Positions 12,271 to 25,250 of a DNA stretch of 64,000 bases are shown in pieces. The first letter of the stretch is position 1, and each line of letters opens with the position of its first letter. The stretch comes from Sphagnum magellanicum (lineage: Eukaryota; Streptophyta; Sphagnopsida; Sphagnales; Sphagnaceae). The DNA is taken from positions 19,592,001 through 19,656,000 of the forward strand of contig CM038920.1 in the NCBI GenBank assembly GCA_021904315.1, written 5' to 3'. The notes under the pieces are model-generated. The model was not told the DNA's origin, did no database searches, and worked only from the letters and a program-made list of their open reading frames with translations. The position numbers and the translations under genes are program-made.

Positions 12271-15200
12271 ATTTTAATTAAAAATTAAATTAAAAAAAAA
12301 ATTCCACTTTTAAATATTCCAAAATAAACTTCAAACCATATATTAAGGCATGAAATATATAAACATGAGAAAAAAAATTATAGTGTGAAAACATTCAATG
12401 AAAACGCTTAGGACATTGATTTGGCCACTTTTGGTTCCTTAACCATTCCTTGAAATGGTTCCTAGCGGTACCACCCAAGGATGGGTTTGCTTAACCAATG
12501 CTTAGAGTGGCTTGAAATGGGGTATTAAAAAAAATAAATATGTAGCTTGCAACGTTGTTGAAATGTTTGTGGTATATCTAGGGCTCAAAACAAGTTGAAA
12601 GTTATTAAACATTGCCTTGGCATGCACAAAAGGATAATTCGTCAAACATATCAATGAAGGAAGTTTATAGATTTTTAAGAAGGAGGCCACAAATGAGTGA
12701 AACAAAACAAAAAGAAAAGGAAGGATTATTTGATCCAAGATGTGCAAGATTTGGTTTTCAAATGGTGGTTTGAAGAAACACATGCAAGCCTTAGAAGCAA
12801 GAAAAAACACACTAGGGTGTCACAATTTTGACAGATTAGAATCCCTTTCCAAAGTCCTTTTCTAGTGTAGTTGAAAAATGGCTTAAAATATGAATATTTA
12901 AATGATATTGAAAATAACTTTTTTTTTTCCATTTCCAATTTCAAATCATGATGCTATAAGACATATGAAAAATATCACAAATTAATTTTTTAAAAATATT
13001 TTTAAGTGCTTAAAAGGGTTTTAAAAATAATTATAATTTTTGAGATTTTAAAAAGTCCATGACACAATAAATTAAAATCACATTCCATTCATTCAATGGA
13101 TCTTTAGTTTTTAAAACATAATTCATCCAATATCCCAAAGTTTCAAACACATAAGAGTAACATTTTATAAGATAAAAGTCTATATCCATGAATTTTGCAA
13201 TTGTGACAAAAAATGTGGGCAAAATTCAAAAGTTTTTATTTATTGGTTATCCACAATTTTGATTTGATTTTTTCATTCTTGGAAGGTTGATTATGATAGT
13301 TTTAAATAAGTGAGCCCTTTTTTTATTATTTCAATGAATTTTATTTTACTTATTTTCTTGTATTTAATAAATATAGAAAAAATTGCCATTGTGATGTCAT
13401 GTAAGGTCATTGTAGTGTGCAAACACCTAAGCATGATGTTGTGAGAAGATACATTGGTCGAAAGTGATGGGAGACACATTCATGTCACTTTTACCAAAAA
13501 AACTATGTTAAACTGAACACATTTTGCTGCATCTTTCTTATAATGTGCTTTGATTCTTATTTAAAGCATATGGTTCTTGAATCTTACCAATCTTGCATAA
13601 AGTTACATTTTTAGTTCAAGAAATGCTTGTTTTTAATCCAAAAAATGATTATTTACTTTCCAACTATGATGAAGAAAAAATGTTTTTTTAGTTATTGATC
13701 ATGTTTTCAAAAGTAAGATTTTGGAAAGCTTAAATTCACATTTTTCATGGTTCTTGTGTTTGAAAGGTCAAGAATGTTCATGGTCATATTTACTAGACTA
13801 CAACATGGATTGAAATATTTTGATTTGCATCTTCAATGTATGTTTAGAATTTGGGTGAGAACATGAAAAATGAGCCGATCATGCCAAGGTTAAAGTCCTT
13901 CCAAGGACTGCATTTTCCACATGGCAATTTTTTATTGGTTTATATTGCATTTTCACACATTTAAAAAATTTAATATTAACAATCAACTTCTATGAAATTC
14001 CAAAAAAAAACGTAACAACAATCCAATGTTGAATTGAACAATAATTATAACATTTAAACTATGGACCATGAAGAATTAGTTCATTCTAACTTCTTTCTTT
14101 TGAGCCCATCGGTTGCATTATAACAATTATAATTCTCAAGTCATAACCCCAGAGCATGAAATCCTTTCCATTCCCACCATCCAATTTTGAGAAGTTGTAC
14201 AAAGAAATAATAACAACCCAAATCACCCATTGCAAGTATGTCCCAACAATCCTAAGGCTTTTTTAGGTTACACAACAATTCCCTTTAGAGTTCCCGCTTG
14301 AGCGATTATTCCTTTTCACACACACACCACCACTCTGTCCCAACAATGTAGCATTTTTCTCCACCCAACCCAAATGCTATAATCAAATTGCTCTCGAAAT
14401 CCCTTATTTGTTCATCATTTTCTTCAACTAGTCCCTATATTATGCAACATACTTTATCTACATTTGAAAAAAAAAATGGCATTATGGAAATATAATACCT
14501 TCTACTTTAGAAATTCCATGGAGTTAAGGCATTCATCCCTCACAAACCTTCATTTTGGAACTTATTGTGAGAAGAACCACAAAAACACACCTCAACCAAC
14601 TTGAAACAACAATTGAAAACATATGCAAAAAAAGACTCCAACTCAAATCTAAGAACTTAGCTTCACATCAATTGAAAACTTCTTCATATATTGTAATGTT
14701 CAAAATCCATCAACCACAAGCTCCAAAACAGTGCAGGATTCCCGTCAAATCAATGTCAATTGCCATCACAACCATGAAAAAATAAAAATAAAACTAATCA
14801 TTTGCAAGCAACAAAACATCATAAAAATAGAAAACACTACAAATAAAGAACAACACCTTCAATGCCTCATGATGATCAATTGTTTCTTGCTTTGGCACTT
14901 TCTACTAGTCCAAAACCTTATAGCTTTTCAACCATTAGGTTACTCCTTCATCCAAACTTCCATTTAGACCTTGTTCACATTGAAAAAAAACAGACACATT
15001 TTCAAGTCACACTAACATCTACCATTATACCTTCACCATCTTGAGTATGACTTTTTAGTGTAAGGTAAAACCTCATGGGTGTGCAAAGCATTCTCAAAAT
15101 AAGAGGCATAAAGAAGGCTGTAGCGAGTTTGGCCTCACATTTTGAGAATGTCCTCCACTAGTGGGCTTTACTTGCTTTACTCATTGTAAAGCTTGACGCA

Positions 15201-16914
15201 AACATTAGCATGAACCTAAACATATTTAGATCACCAAGCATAAGAGTGTTCTTACACCTATGAATAGGATTAATTTTCTTATCTCTCTTAAGGAGTAGGT
15301 GTGAGAACTCTCATCTTTTTAAAGAGGGACTTTTACCCTTTCATACTGTCTTTCCTTTTTCCTGAGCCATGTTTTAGACGGCTACTTCCATGTGCTAGCT
15401 TTGTAGAGGAAAATAGCTGTTAGGTTGACACTCACACCTAGCCTACTAAGAAATTTCTACAGTTTTATTGTGTGCTCTCCATGCTTTTGTAAGTATAGCT
15501 GCCATTCTAATAGTACTCCCCTACTGCCACATATATTTTTAGTGCTCCTACTTGTACAGCTACTATAATTAGTCTCGAAGCTTGTGCATTATATGCTGAG
15601 TTTCAACATTTTATACCCAGATTTAATAAAATTTTATTATTTTGCGGATACTACTGAAAGAGGGGTTTGGGGGTGAAAGGAGGCCCAAAAACAGGGTGAC
15701 TTTGTGGATAACTCTATTGTATGGGTAGGCAAGTTGGAAGGAAAAGTTAAATTTTCAGTGGAATCAACACGGCATTACAAGAGTCAAAAGCATCAAATGG
15801 GCATGCAGAAAGAGGGGGCCATGGTGAACCTACACGTAGGTCCCACACTGGTACCTGGACCTTTTTCAGTGAGGGATCATAGTCAACTTTTTATTTTTAC
15901 TGGTGAATTTTTGTCAAAAAGCATTTCTAATTTAGCCCATTCTCTTTTGTCAAAAGGAATCTTGAGGAAAAAGAAAATTAAATCGCCTAAGTTTCACATA
16001 TATTTTTTGATGTTTGATGGAAGGCCACATAGCAGCTGCGTTGGATCCCTTGGACTTGGCTCAACGTGTCCTCTCATTATTTTTGATATCACTCCTACAT
16101 TACCCAATGATTTCCCATGCTGACCTCATATCTATGAATGGCTAAGGCTTACAAATTGTTTTCATTTCTCACTTGTGTCATCACAGCGCGATGCCCAAAC
16201 AGTGCTCATTCAGGAATATTTAGCAGAAAAGAGGGGGTCACCAATTATTCTCTGTTGTTGCACTGATGGAAGGAGCTATGTACCCCTTTTTCTATATAAC
16301 CTACAAAAAACACATCTCATAGTGGCTATATTTAACTTAGGAAATGTCAAATTAGATGAGGGGAGGCTAGGAAATGTTAAATGTACAGATTTGCTTTTTC
16401 ACTGCTGGTACCAGTAGTGGAGGTGATGGTTCTACACGCCACTACTCTAAACCCTACTAGATGTCCCTTGAAAGGTTATCAGATTCACCTTGGGGTAAAT
16501 GGTTTCTCTCTACTTCAAACGTAGCCATTTTTTCATTTGAAACGTGACAGCTCATAGAGTGTTGTAGGTCTGTGCAAGTGAAAAGATTTCTCCTGTGTGC
16601 AAACAATTCTGTGTTTGAGTGAGAATTTTCATGGCAGAAAGTAGTTGTGCATATGTGATTCAAGCTTTAGAGGGCTGGAACTTTTTTGCCCTGCCCAGGC
16701 TAGTAGGTTAGGCTAAGTGAAGCTAGCAGGACTGACAACAAATTGGTTGGTATATTATCAGGTGATGTCATCTACATAGGCTAGTGCCATAGGGGCGGGG
16801 CAGCCCATGGAATTAGGAGGTTACCATCAATTGAGGGCCCTTTGTGCAGTGATGGACAATTTCCCAAACCAAGAGAAAGTGGTGCACATTTTGTGTACAG
16901 TGGGTAAAAGTATT
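12271..16914. other. Long non-coding stretch
   Basis: No protein family recognised. The section from about 15050 to 16900 is slightly richer in G and C and has plus-strand frames of up to about 139 codons (15704-16123), but neither they nor their surroundings show a domain, conserved motif or convincing splice structure. Confidence 0.5.
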
Positions 16915-17330
16915 TAGTATTAATTAAAAATTCAGTCATTAAGATTAAATACTACTTAATAAATTAAAACTAGTTATGAATTGATTGATCTTACCTATTA
17001 AATAAATTATAATTATTAATTAATTAGTTAGTCCTTAAAACTAAATACTACTTAGTAAACTAAAACTAGTAACTAATTAATTGATATTACATATTAAATA
17101 TATTATTATTCATTAAGCATTAAATCACTAAGATTAAATACTACTTAGTAAATTAAAATTAATTATGAATCGATAAATTATAATTATTTTTTATTTAGTT
17201 TGTCATTAATATTTAATAACTTAGAAATAATTATGAATTGATTGATGTTACATATTAAATAAATTATAATTATTAATATTTATTCATTACTTAGATTTTA
17301 ATTAACTAACTATTTTATTATATAATTCAG
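16915..17330. repeat. AT-rich block with ~95-bp tandem units
   Basis: The word TAAATACTACTTARTAAA begins near 16945, 17043 and 17136, each time followed by a TTAATTGAT-like and an ATTAAATAAATTATAATTATT-like section. A fourth, partial unit lies near 17225. Units are 90-100 bases and diverged. Confidence 0.75.
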
Positions 17331-17970
17331 AGTGAAATATTATTTGAATTTAAAGTTTCAAATTTGATTACTTATCCATTTATATAAATTAAATAATAAA
17401 TATTTTAATTTTAATATTTTAATAATTATAATTAATAAAATAAAATAATTACTAATCAATTTATATTAAATATTTTTACTATTTATTTAATATATATTTC
17501 ATTACTAAAATAATAATAATATAAATATAACTAGTTAATCAATCAATTAATTACTTATTAATGAATTTAATATGAACTAATTATTTATTTCAATTTAATA
17601 CTTTATTTACTAGTAAGTAAATAGGTTATAAATAGATAGGAAATTAGTGAATTAGTTTGTTAACTAATGAATTAAATAGTCAATGAGTGAATTATTTACT
17701 TATGGAGTTGACACAATTCAAATGGAAACCAAGTTGAATGGGATAAAAAATGTATTCACAACCTAGTTGCAAACTATTTGTAATTAAGTTATAGTTAGAT
17801 TTTTTATCCCATATTGTTCGGCTTCCTTTTCAAGTTTGTCAACTATTATAAGTAGATGCATTGTAAACACTAAAATACACAAGATTTTTGCCAAACAAGA
17901 TGAGCCAATTGAAGAAACTTAACATTAATGTGGGTAAATCCAAAACAAAATTAAAAATGTTTTTAGACTT
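17331..17970. other. Extremely AT-rich, non-coding
   Basis: To about 17700 the sequence is almost entirely A and T with repeated AATTAATT, TATTTAAT and TTAGTTAA-type words, continuing the decay pattern of the preceding array. No gene is visible. Confidence 0.6.
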
Positions 17971-18080
17971 ATCTACCTACGTACCTACTTCAACCTACAC
18001 ACCTGCCTACATACCTACCCAGCTAGGCTTACTTACTTACCTACCTACCTACCTACCTATCTTAGACTTCTTTACCTACC
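17971..18080. repeat. CCTA microsatellite, imperfect
   Basis: Interrupted CCTA/CTTA tetranucleotide repeats; the purest run is at about 18027-18060. It lies inside an accidental plus-strand frame rich in Tyr, Thr and Pro. Confidence 0.9.
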
Positions 18081-20679
18081 CACCTTTTTTATTTTAAATG
18101 TTTCAAAAATCATACATGTTGTCACGTGGCACAAAATTATTTGTTAACGTGTGTGAATCAAATACAATAAAAAATAAATGGTTGAAATATATATTTTAGT
18201 AATAAATTAGATTTATTTAATATTATTTGAATATGCCACATGGCAACATGGCATTGGTCATTAGTTGTATGGTAGTTACATGTGTTATACGGTCACAAAA
18301 GGAAAATACAATCAATTTAAATACATACTCCATCCATTGTCTATATGACGGCATCATCATGACATCATCACTTGCAATTAATGTTTTATGCAACTTGTTC
18401 AACGTAACTACAAATCATTTTAGTTATAAATGTCTTTTGTAACTAAAAATTAGTTGTAAACTATAGTCAAACATATGCAAATTTCTTCTAGTATAATGAA
18501 ATGCATAAAATAATTTATTGCATATTTATGGTTTTTAACTCCACTCCACAAGTCAAATATGTACTTGAGAAAAATCATTGAAGGAATGCAAATAATGATA
18601 GATCCTTGAAGGATTATTGATTGAGATTTGTGTATAATTAACGAGCATATATTATAAGTTTTTACTAGAATCGTTACTAAGTATGGTATACTTAGGTCTC
18701 ATGACAAAATTAATTTTCATAAGAACCTTTTTCATTTCTTCTTAGATATCCCTTTACTCACCTTGGAAATACATCGATGGTACATATAATACCCCTTACA
18801 AATGCTACTAAAATCTTCCATTTAGTTCCATTTTTGTTGAGTTCTATGAGGAAAAATTAGATAAAAAATTACTTGGATGGAAGTGTTGTCTTGTACTTAA
18901 AATTGTCTCATTACTTTGGGCTTCATGTTTCCCTTTTTTTTAGGACAATCCTTTTGGCACCATCAAAATTATTATTGAAATTGATGTTTCAAGTACATGA
19001 CATTATGTATTATTAAAATTTGTAGAAATGCACTAACATCGATAATAAGGAATAAATTTTTTTATTTTTATAAGTGAACTATTTGCAACGCTTTTAAATA
19101 GATGGTCAAATGAATCATTTCATTCTAATGTATGGTGTTATGTTATTTTAATGAATTGCTGTATTTTTCATAGGTTGTTTTCGTATTTCCAAATATCCAA
19201 CTTCAACCCATACAAAAGATTAGAATGTACAAGTGTGCCTTTTACTAGGATTATGGAGGATGTGGCCTATCCTTTAAACATATGCCAAATGTCAATGTGA
19301 TGCCTTCAACTTTAAGTCTTGGAATTGACTCACGAGCAAACTTGTTGTCAGCCTGGTCTTCATGCAATGACATATACTGTGGCCATTGGTGTTTTTTGCC
19401 TCATTTTTGCTTGGGAGCACCCAAATCACCTTACATAACAACAGCCACATGATTTTCATAATTTTCGTCCTATTCAAGCATCAACATACAAATGAGAAGC
19501 TCTGTTAGGGCACTTAAGACAGAGAACAATATCCAAAAGTTACTGCTGGACTAGTCGGTAGTTGCAACAAGTTGCAAATATAGATTCACAGCCTTGGGAC
19601 TTTTGTATACAATGCACATATGAATTGCAAGTATGAGCTTGCAAAGAACCTTTGGCAAAGGTGAATATATGTGGACAAATATTCACATTAACATTATGTG
19701 TGTGAATACATAGTGCATGGTTGCGTGTCACAACACCTATTGGCATTTGAAGCAAATTCATACCCATATTACAAAAAATTGACCCACTGTAACAATATCC
19801 TAGTGTATGTTACTACTCTACACTATTTCTTACAACCAAGGATGTAATACCAGATGACTGGACAACATTATCACATATAAGACCAGGCAAATTTTGGGCT
19901 TGATCAGTTTACCCTTGGACTCATTTCATATGGTCAAACTGTATTAGACGAAAATTATACTTGGTAATGACAACCGAATATCAGTTTTAGGTATTAGCGA
20001 CTGTAGAGTAGAAAAGATGAAAGATGGCTACACCCAAGTGTTTGTCAACTGCTTGCATGCTCATTACAGAACGCAAGAATCCATTGGCAACATGCCACGT
20101 CATTTTGCATGCAATAATCTGGAAAGTACAAAAGCATAAAAAAGAATGATGTGCAATCTCTCAAGAAATTTCCTAGCCCATAGTTATATATAAGACTAAT
20201 CTATTTTTTTGCTAGCATCTGATATGGATTAACAAAAGGTCTGTTTCCTATTTAATTAATTGTTTAAATGTTTAAGATAGTAATTACTATAATAGTTTCT
20301 CCTTTTTCCAATTTCATGATGTATCCAAAGTGGGATCATCCATAAGACAGTAAGTTTTGACACATATGAGATAGCTGGTGATTGTGGTGATTGTGGCTTC
20401 ATGCAATGCAAAAAGAAAGTGGTAATTTGGGTTGATTATTTTTTTTCATTTTGCTAGAGAACGAGGTTTCAAAGGTCTGGACAACTTACTTGTGGTGCTC
20501 TTTGATTAATAGACAGGGTTCTGGCACATTCCTTGTGCACTTCGTCTTCTGAGTGACACTTCTCTTTTTTAGATAAAAGAACTTGGGAAATTTTGAAAGT
20601 TTTCATGGTAAGTTATAAGGTCATGATGTCAATGCATTACCCAACCTAAAGTATGAGGCAAAACAAAAAAAACTTACAA
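18081..20679. other. Non-coding stretch
   Basis: No gene recognised. One small hairpin at 18418-18448 has arms TTTTAGTTA and TAACTAAAA with a 13-base loop. Confidence 0.55.
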
Positions 20680-20830
20680 CTATTTTGGAGTCACTGGAGG
20701 CATCGTACACCTACTATGCAGCGCAAAGAGGCACCTTACACCAAGTAAATAGGTGTAAGTTGCTTCCTATTTTTTTTGGAGGCTATCTTCCTAGATTTAT
20801 GCCTGCAAATACATTCATAAATCTAGCCAA
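20680..20830. repeat. Dispersed repeat, copy A
   Basis: About 150 bases matching 23885-24035 in the same orientation. Shared words include GGCATC, CACCTTACAC, AGGTGTAAG and GGAGGCTAT, in the same order and spacing. A plus-strand frame of 147 codons starting in it is not protein-like and runs through a poly-G tract. Confidence 0.75.
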
Positions 20831-20873
20831 GTACTTTATTTATTCTAATGTAATTTTGTCCAATTTTGCTAAT

Positions 20874-20907
20874 TGGGGGCAATGGGGGGGGTGGGGGGGA
20901 GGGGGTG
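20874..20907 (+). repeat. G-rich tract with G-quadruplex potential
   Basis: Several runs of five to eight G are separated by one to three bases, in the wording GGGGGC AAT GGGGGGGG T GGGGGGG A GGGGG. Four or more G-runs at this spacing fit the general G-quadruplex pattern. Confidence 0.8.
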
Positions 20908-22556
20908 TTCAAAGAAATTCGGACAAAAAATCAAAAATCATTTTTTTTTTGGTTAAGGACCAACAACAAGGCTTGCCTTTCACTCTTATCAAACTGAAAA
21001 AGGGCCATTTCATCACAATTCCCTATTTTCTTGAAAACACCATAATTTGGTTGCAATATGGGAAGATGTTTAAGGTTTTTTACTGTCATGGTTTGAGTAT
21101 AGCCAAATTTAGCTACTATTCTTTGTAGATGATCATCCTGTGAGGACTATCACAAAATAGGAAAAACAAAATACAGTTGCTAACAAGAAGACCAAACAAA
21201 GATAAAGAAAATAGATACGTGGTGCTACACCAGAATGTCAGTGTTTTTTAAAGCCAAAATGACCATCATTGGAAGATGTAGAAATAATGGTGACTATTCA
21301 CAGGAAGGTTTACCCAAATATGGCTGTAAACCAAATAAGAAGTAGAAATCTTTAATCAACCTTTTATATCAGCAAGAAACTCTTCACTTTAACAATTTTG
21401 ATATTTATTTTGTTCAAATTTTGCTATTGAAAAAAACTGTCGTCAGTAGTTTTTTTTAATTTTTAAATTCAGTTTTTAATTTTGTGGTCTTGGAACTTTG
21501 GTAAAACTTTTTGTAATTTTGGCATTGTTCATTACATTGATGGTAGTGGGATGAATAGTCGAGTTGATGCGTGGACATCCCTGTGAGGATGGACGAATTC
21601 CCAAATTCCCAAGTGGCCCATTTCATGTCCTTATCTGATGCAAAGAACTGGTAGGATTTTGCTTTTATAAATGGACAACTGTGACTCATTTGAAATGAGA
21701 AGAAGCAAGTTATGCAAAAGAGATTACTCATTCTTTTGAAGAACCTTACATGTAGTGTGTCGTGCCCTGTATAGGGAAAAATGACATTGCTGGTAATGCG
21801 CCCTCCACATACACATGAAAACTTCTATTAATTTTCCAACTTAAATCTATGCGAACTCTCTCACAAGGTCTCCTACCTAGCAAGAGTTCTGAAATGGCAA
21901 AGGAAAAATGTGGCTAAGGGTGGGTGGTGAAGATGTGTGTGCTAAACAAGTAGGTAATTAACTAGGCAACAGTGTTGAGCTATTCCCAAAAATAGGAATA
22001 AACCTTGATGGTTATAAGTGATTCTTAAGGTTCATAATCATGGTTTCAAAAGAAATAAAACATGTGGTTCTCATATATAAGGTGGAATGCCCTATCACTA
22101 AAAGTTTAAGTTTAAACATATATTTTGTTGAGTCAAAGCAAAAAAAAAAAACATGCAACCACTCAAAAGGTGTAGATAATTGCATAGATGATGTGGAGCG
22201 TGTTGTTTTATAATTTTTGGAGCTTAAATGAATTAGATATGGATTTCTATAAATGAGAGATAGAGGGCTCCTTGAGTAAGTTATAGGGGTCTCTATATGT
22301 ACAAATAAGCATTAAATTCACTAATATAAATGATATTTTTGGTGTCATCCAAAGTTTACTTCTACATCATATGGAATCTCCATTGTAGAATTTAGGACTT
22401 ACAATGTCTAAACGGCCTAGTGGCATACTGAGGTACAAGCAAGTGATCAATTATTGGATCTGACCAATAGATGCACTGAATTATTGACCTAATTAGGTTA
22501 ATAGTTCATTGGGGACGTGGGATTCATGCATTTTGGACCTGATGTAAGCATCAATT
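20908..22556. other. Non-coding stretch
   Basis: No gene recognised. Near 21098-21150 it contains one member of the TAGCCAAATTTGGCTA-type palindromic repeat found again at 23.16-24.6 kb. Confidence 0.5.
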
Positions 22557-22575
22557 GGGGGGGGGGGGGGGGGGG
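22557..22575 (+). repeat. Run of 19 G
   Basis: An uninterrupted run of 19 G. Long homopolymers are prone to length errors in sequencing. Confidence 0.9.
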
Positions 22576-23159
22576 ATCAAGGGCAATGTTTTCCATTAGG
22601 AGTGCTCTTTTGGAACCAAAGTCGTGATCATCCAAGGAAGATGCAGAAAATGTGGCAAAAATCGCTAGAAAGTTTCCAAATTTTATTGTCTGAGTGTTGC
22701 AGGATCAAGAGAACAAGGTTTGGGTGGTGGGTTGGAAGTATGGGGCAGGGTGGCAACTCTGGTGCAGGACGAGCGTCGAGCACCTATGGTGGCTTTTGAT
22801 AGGCCACACATATCCAAGTTTTTGGCAATGTTTTTTAAAAATCATACTTTAAACTTCCGTGTTTCTTCCAAAGTTAATTTTTTCTTGGCAAGACTGTGAG
22901 CATTTGTCACCAAAAAAAACGTTGACTTCAGTTCAAAAAGTTTTTAGTAATAATATGTATATGACATTGCATACTACTACAGCTAAATTGGCAAAACTTC
23001 ACCAAACAACAAAACAAGAAGTAAACAAATCATGAATGAAGTGTAATAAATGAGGGATTTAATAACTAGTAGGTGTGGAAAAATAAATAAATCACTACTA
23101 TGTGTAAAGTAGCTAGAAATATAGAATGATGATTAAAAATTTCGGTTTTACATTTTTTT
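22576..23159. other. Non-coding stretch
   Basis: No family recognised. A 65-codon plus-strand frame at 22602-22799 has no recognisable motif. Confidence 0.5.
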
Positions 23160-23345
23160 TATAGCCAAATCTGGCTACATTGTCTTAATGATGATGAACC
23201 ATTTTTAATACTTTTTCCTATGGATGACTATCACCTTGGCCATATGGTTGAACTCCTTTTTTTTAAATCACTACTCAGTCAACTTGGTAATGTAGCCAAA
23301 GTGGCGATGATCCACATGAAGATTAAGCCAAATTTGGCTACATGC
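23160..23345. repeat. Palindromic motif repeats, TAGCCAAATYTGGCTA type
   Basis: Three related motifs lie close together: ATAGCCAAATCTGGCTACA near 23162, GTAGCCAAAGTGGC near 23293 and AAGCCAAATTTGGCTACA near 23325. Each is followed or preceded by GATGATGA/GATGATCC-type sequence. Related copies occur near 21098 and 24566. Confidence 0.65.
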
Positions 23346-23543
23346 TAAATATGAAATAATTTTCTTATAAACATCCTTCTACATTTTAGGGCAATCCACT
23401 AGTTGAACCATGTATCAAGAGCTGGCAAAATATTCTTAAATTTCACTTGTGTTACGGCTAGTGAAGACATCACAATGGGCCCATGCTACCTCCCTGCCCC
23501 CCAAAACTCTTTGTACCTTTGGCAGCTCCCTCTTCATTTTCGC

Positions 23544-23612
23544 CATGTTGCTAGAGGACTTCTCAAATTCTCACCATGTTGCTAGAGGACTTTTCAAATT
23601 CTCACCATGTTG
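23544..23612. repeat. 31-bp tandem repeat, just over two copies
   Basis: CATGTTGCTAGAGGACTT begins at 23544 and 23575, each followed by YTCAAATTCTCAC. A third start (CATGTTGCGAG) is at 23606. The spacing is exactly 31 bases. Confidence 0.9.
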
Positions 23613-23791
23613 CGAGCTGTTATTCTTGGAAAATTCTTCGATTACTCCCCATGTCAAGAAAAGACTGACTATTAATTTGGTTTTTTGGGAGAAATAATTG
23701 CAAGATCTCCATCATCAAAAAATGAAGTTCCAACAAGATGTGTAAATGGTTGCCTCGTGGCGAGTGCTTGGGAAAGTGCAAAGTGTGGTCC

Positions 23792-23858
23792 GTAAGGCCC
23801 TGCAGTTAGGGCAGTACGCCCTGAACCTCGGTATAACGCCCTGACAGCAGGGCCTTAC
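23792..23858. repeat. Hairpin with 12-bp perfect arms, GCCCTG-rich
   Basis: The arms GTAAGGCCCTGC (23792-23803) and GCAGGGCCTTAC (23847-23858) are exact reverse complements. The 43-base interior contains an inner AGGGC..GCCCT pair (AGGGCAGTACGCCCT) and another ACGCCCTG. It is strikingly GC-rich for this window. Function unknown; it may be the core of a small inverted-repeat transposon. Confidence 0.85.
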
Positions 23859-23884
23859 CCAACGCGAAGTACGTACAAATTCTT

Positions 23885-24035
23885 ACGCCTACGTTGGAGG
23901 CACTGAAGGCATCTTACACATACTGTGCAGTGCAAGAGCCACCTTACACGTAGTAAGTAGGTGTAAGCTACTTCTTATTTTCTAGGAGGCTATTTTCTTG
24001 GAGATACGGTGACCTGCAGATACACTAATAAATGT
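23885..24035. repeat. Dispersed repeat, copy B
   Basis: This is the second copy of the repeat at 20680-20830, diverged, in the same orientation. It lies directly after the GCCCTG hairpin, which copy A lacks. Confidence 0.75.
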
Positions 24036-25004
24036 AGCTTTATGTCATGGGAGCAGTTCTCTTTGAGGCATTGGAGGCCATAAAAACAAGAGAACAATTG
24101 CAGCAGTGCTATTTGGAGAAGTGACCACCCGGCAAAGGCCTGTGGCTCGTCATGTTTTCAGAAGCTCACACGCTGAGGCATGCTGTCATACATGTGCCAT
24201 TTTCGCTGATTCGAACAAAATTCAAGACTAAACACCATTTTTCTATACATGGCTCAGGTGGTGATCTTATTTTATTTTGGGAAAAATCGCCAAATGTCCG
24301 GTTTGTTTTAGAATGGTGAAATTTGGATTTCTAATTGGCCAAATTTTGACCCAATATTCTCCAACAATTAAAAAATCGCCAAACCATTTTGTAAATTCTG
24401 GTAATGCTGTAAAAGGAGGCTTAAACGCCAAATCTGGAGCCTAAATAATTTTAGGTATGATGGCCACCTCAGTTATGTAACAAATTTGAAAAAAAAACAT
24501 TAGGCTGCAGTAGGTGGGCCAAAACATAGAAGGATGTTTTAGAAAAACTATTTTCACACTTGGCTTGTAGCCAAATTTGGCCCATTCTTTTTGTAGATCA
24601 TCATCACAATGTGACAAAAGAACATTGGGGGGAGCATGCCTCCTTGACAACCCTTCATTTGGTGAGTCTAGTTTTAGCCCGTAATTTTATTTTTTAGCAG
24701 GCTAAGCTGGTGATTTCATGATCCTGGGTCCCACTTCTTTGGATCACTAAAATGAACTATAACTTGGTTAGGTTATAAACTTTTAAGCAACTTTTTTAAT
24801 CACCATAGCACCTTGGCAAGCTCAACACATGTTTGTCTAATTTTCATGATTCCATTTTAACAAGCAATAAATTCTCAATCACTCCAGGTTCTATTTTGAA
24901 GTATAGAGGTCCTCCCCTTTGGCCCAGCTATATAGGTGATTGGTGAAAGACGGACAACATTTGCCAAAGTATGTGGGATAAAAGTGAGGTGCTTATGGAA
25001 AACA
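24036..25004. other. Non-coding stretch
   Basis: No gene recognised. Near 24566 it has another GTAGCCAAATTTGGC motif followed by GATCATCATCACAATGTGA. Confidence 0.5.
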
Positions 25005-25250
25005 TATTGGGAATCTGATGGGAACCCATTGAGAACATATTGAGAGAACACATTGGGAACCAGGGAAACATCAAAAAAATTCCTTTCCCAACCCTCCAGC
25101 CCCCACCCCCCAGAAAAAACCTAAAAGGAAAAAAAGCAAGGCACCTTGAGTGCATGCTTGGGCCTTCCCATTGGCTGCATGAAATATCTCTTCCCAAAAG
25201 ATTTCGTCACCAGTTTTGGACTGGGCTTATACCCCTTGCAAATAACACCC
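25005..25250 (-). repeat. Inverted pair, left member
   Basis: Read on the minus strand it starts GGGTGTTATTTGCAAGGGG, continues with a CCAAAACTGGTGACGAAATC word, a GGTTTTTTCTGGGGGGTGGG tract and GGTTCCCAATGTG. The same series appears on the plus strand at 27526-27690. The two members are 2.3 kb apart and face each other, so they could be the ends of an element or two independent insertions. Confidence 0.75.

Noticed and set aside
15704..16123. 139-codon plus-strand frame, the longest in its region
   Set aside because: No recognisable motif, no splice structure and no coding neighbours; it could be chance or a family I do not know.
17971..18080. CCTA repeats as interstitial telomeric DNA
   Set aside because: The plant telomere repeat is CCCTAAA; this is a tetranucleotide microsatellite.
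20685..21128. 147-codon plus-strand frame
   Set aside because: It starts in a dispersed repeat, runs through a G-rich tract and a poly-T run, and has no domain.
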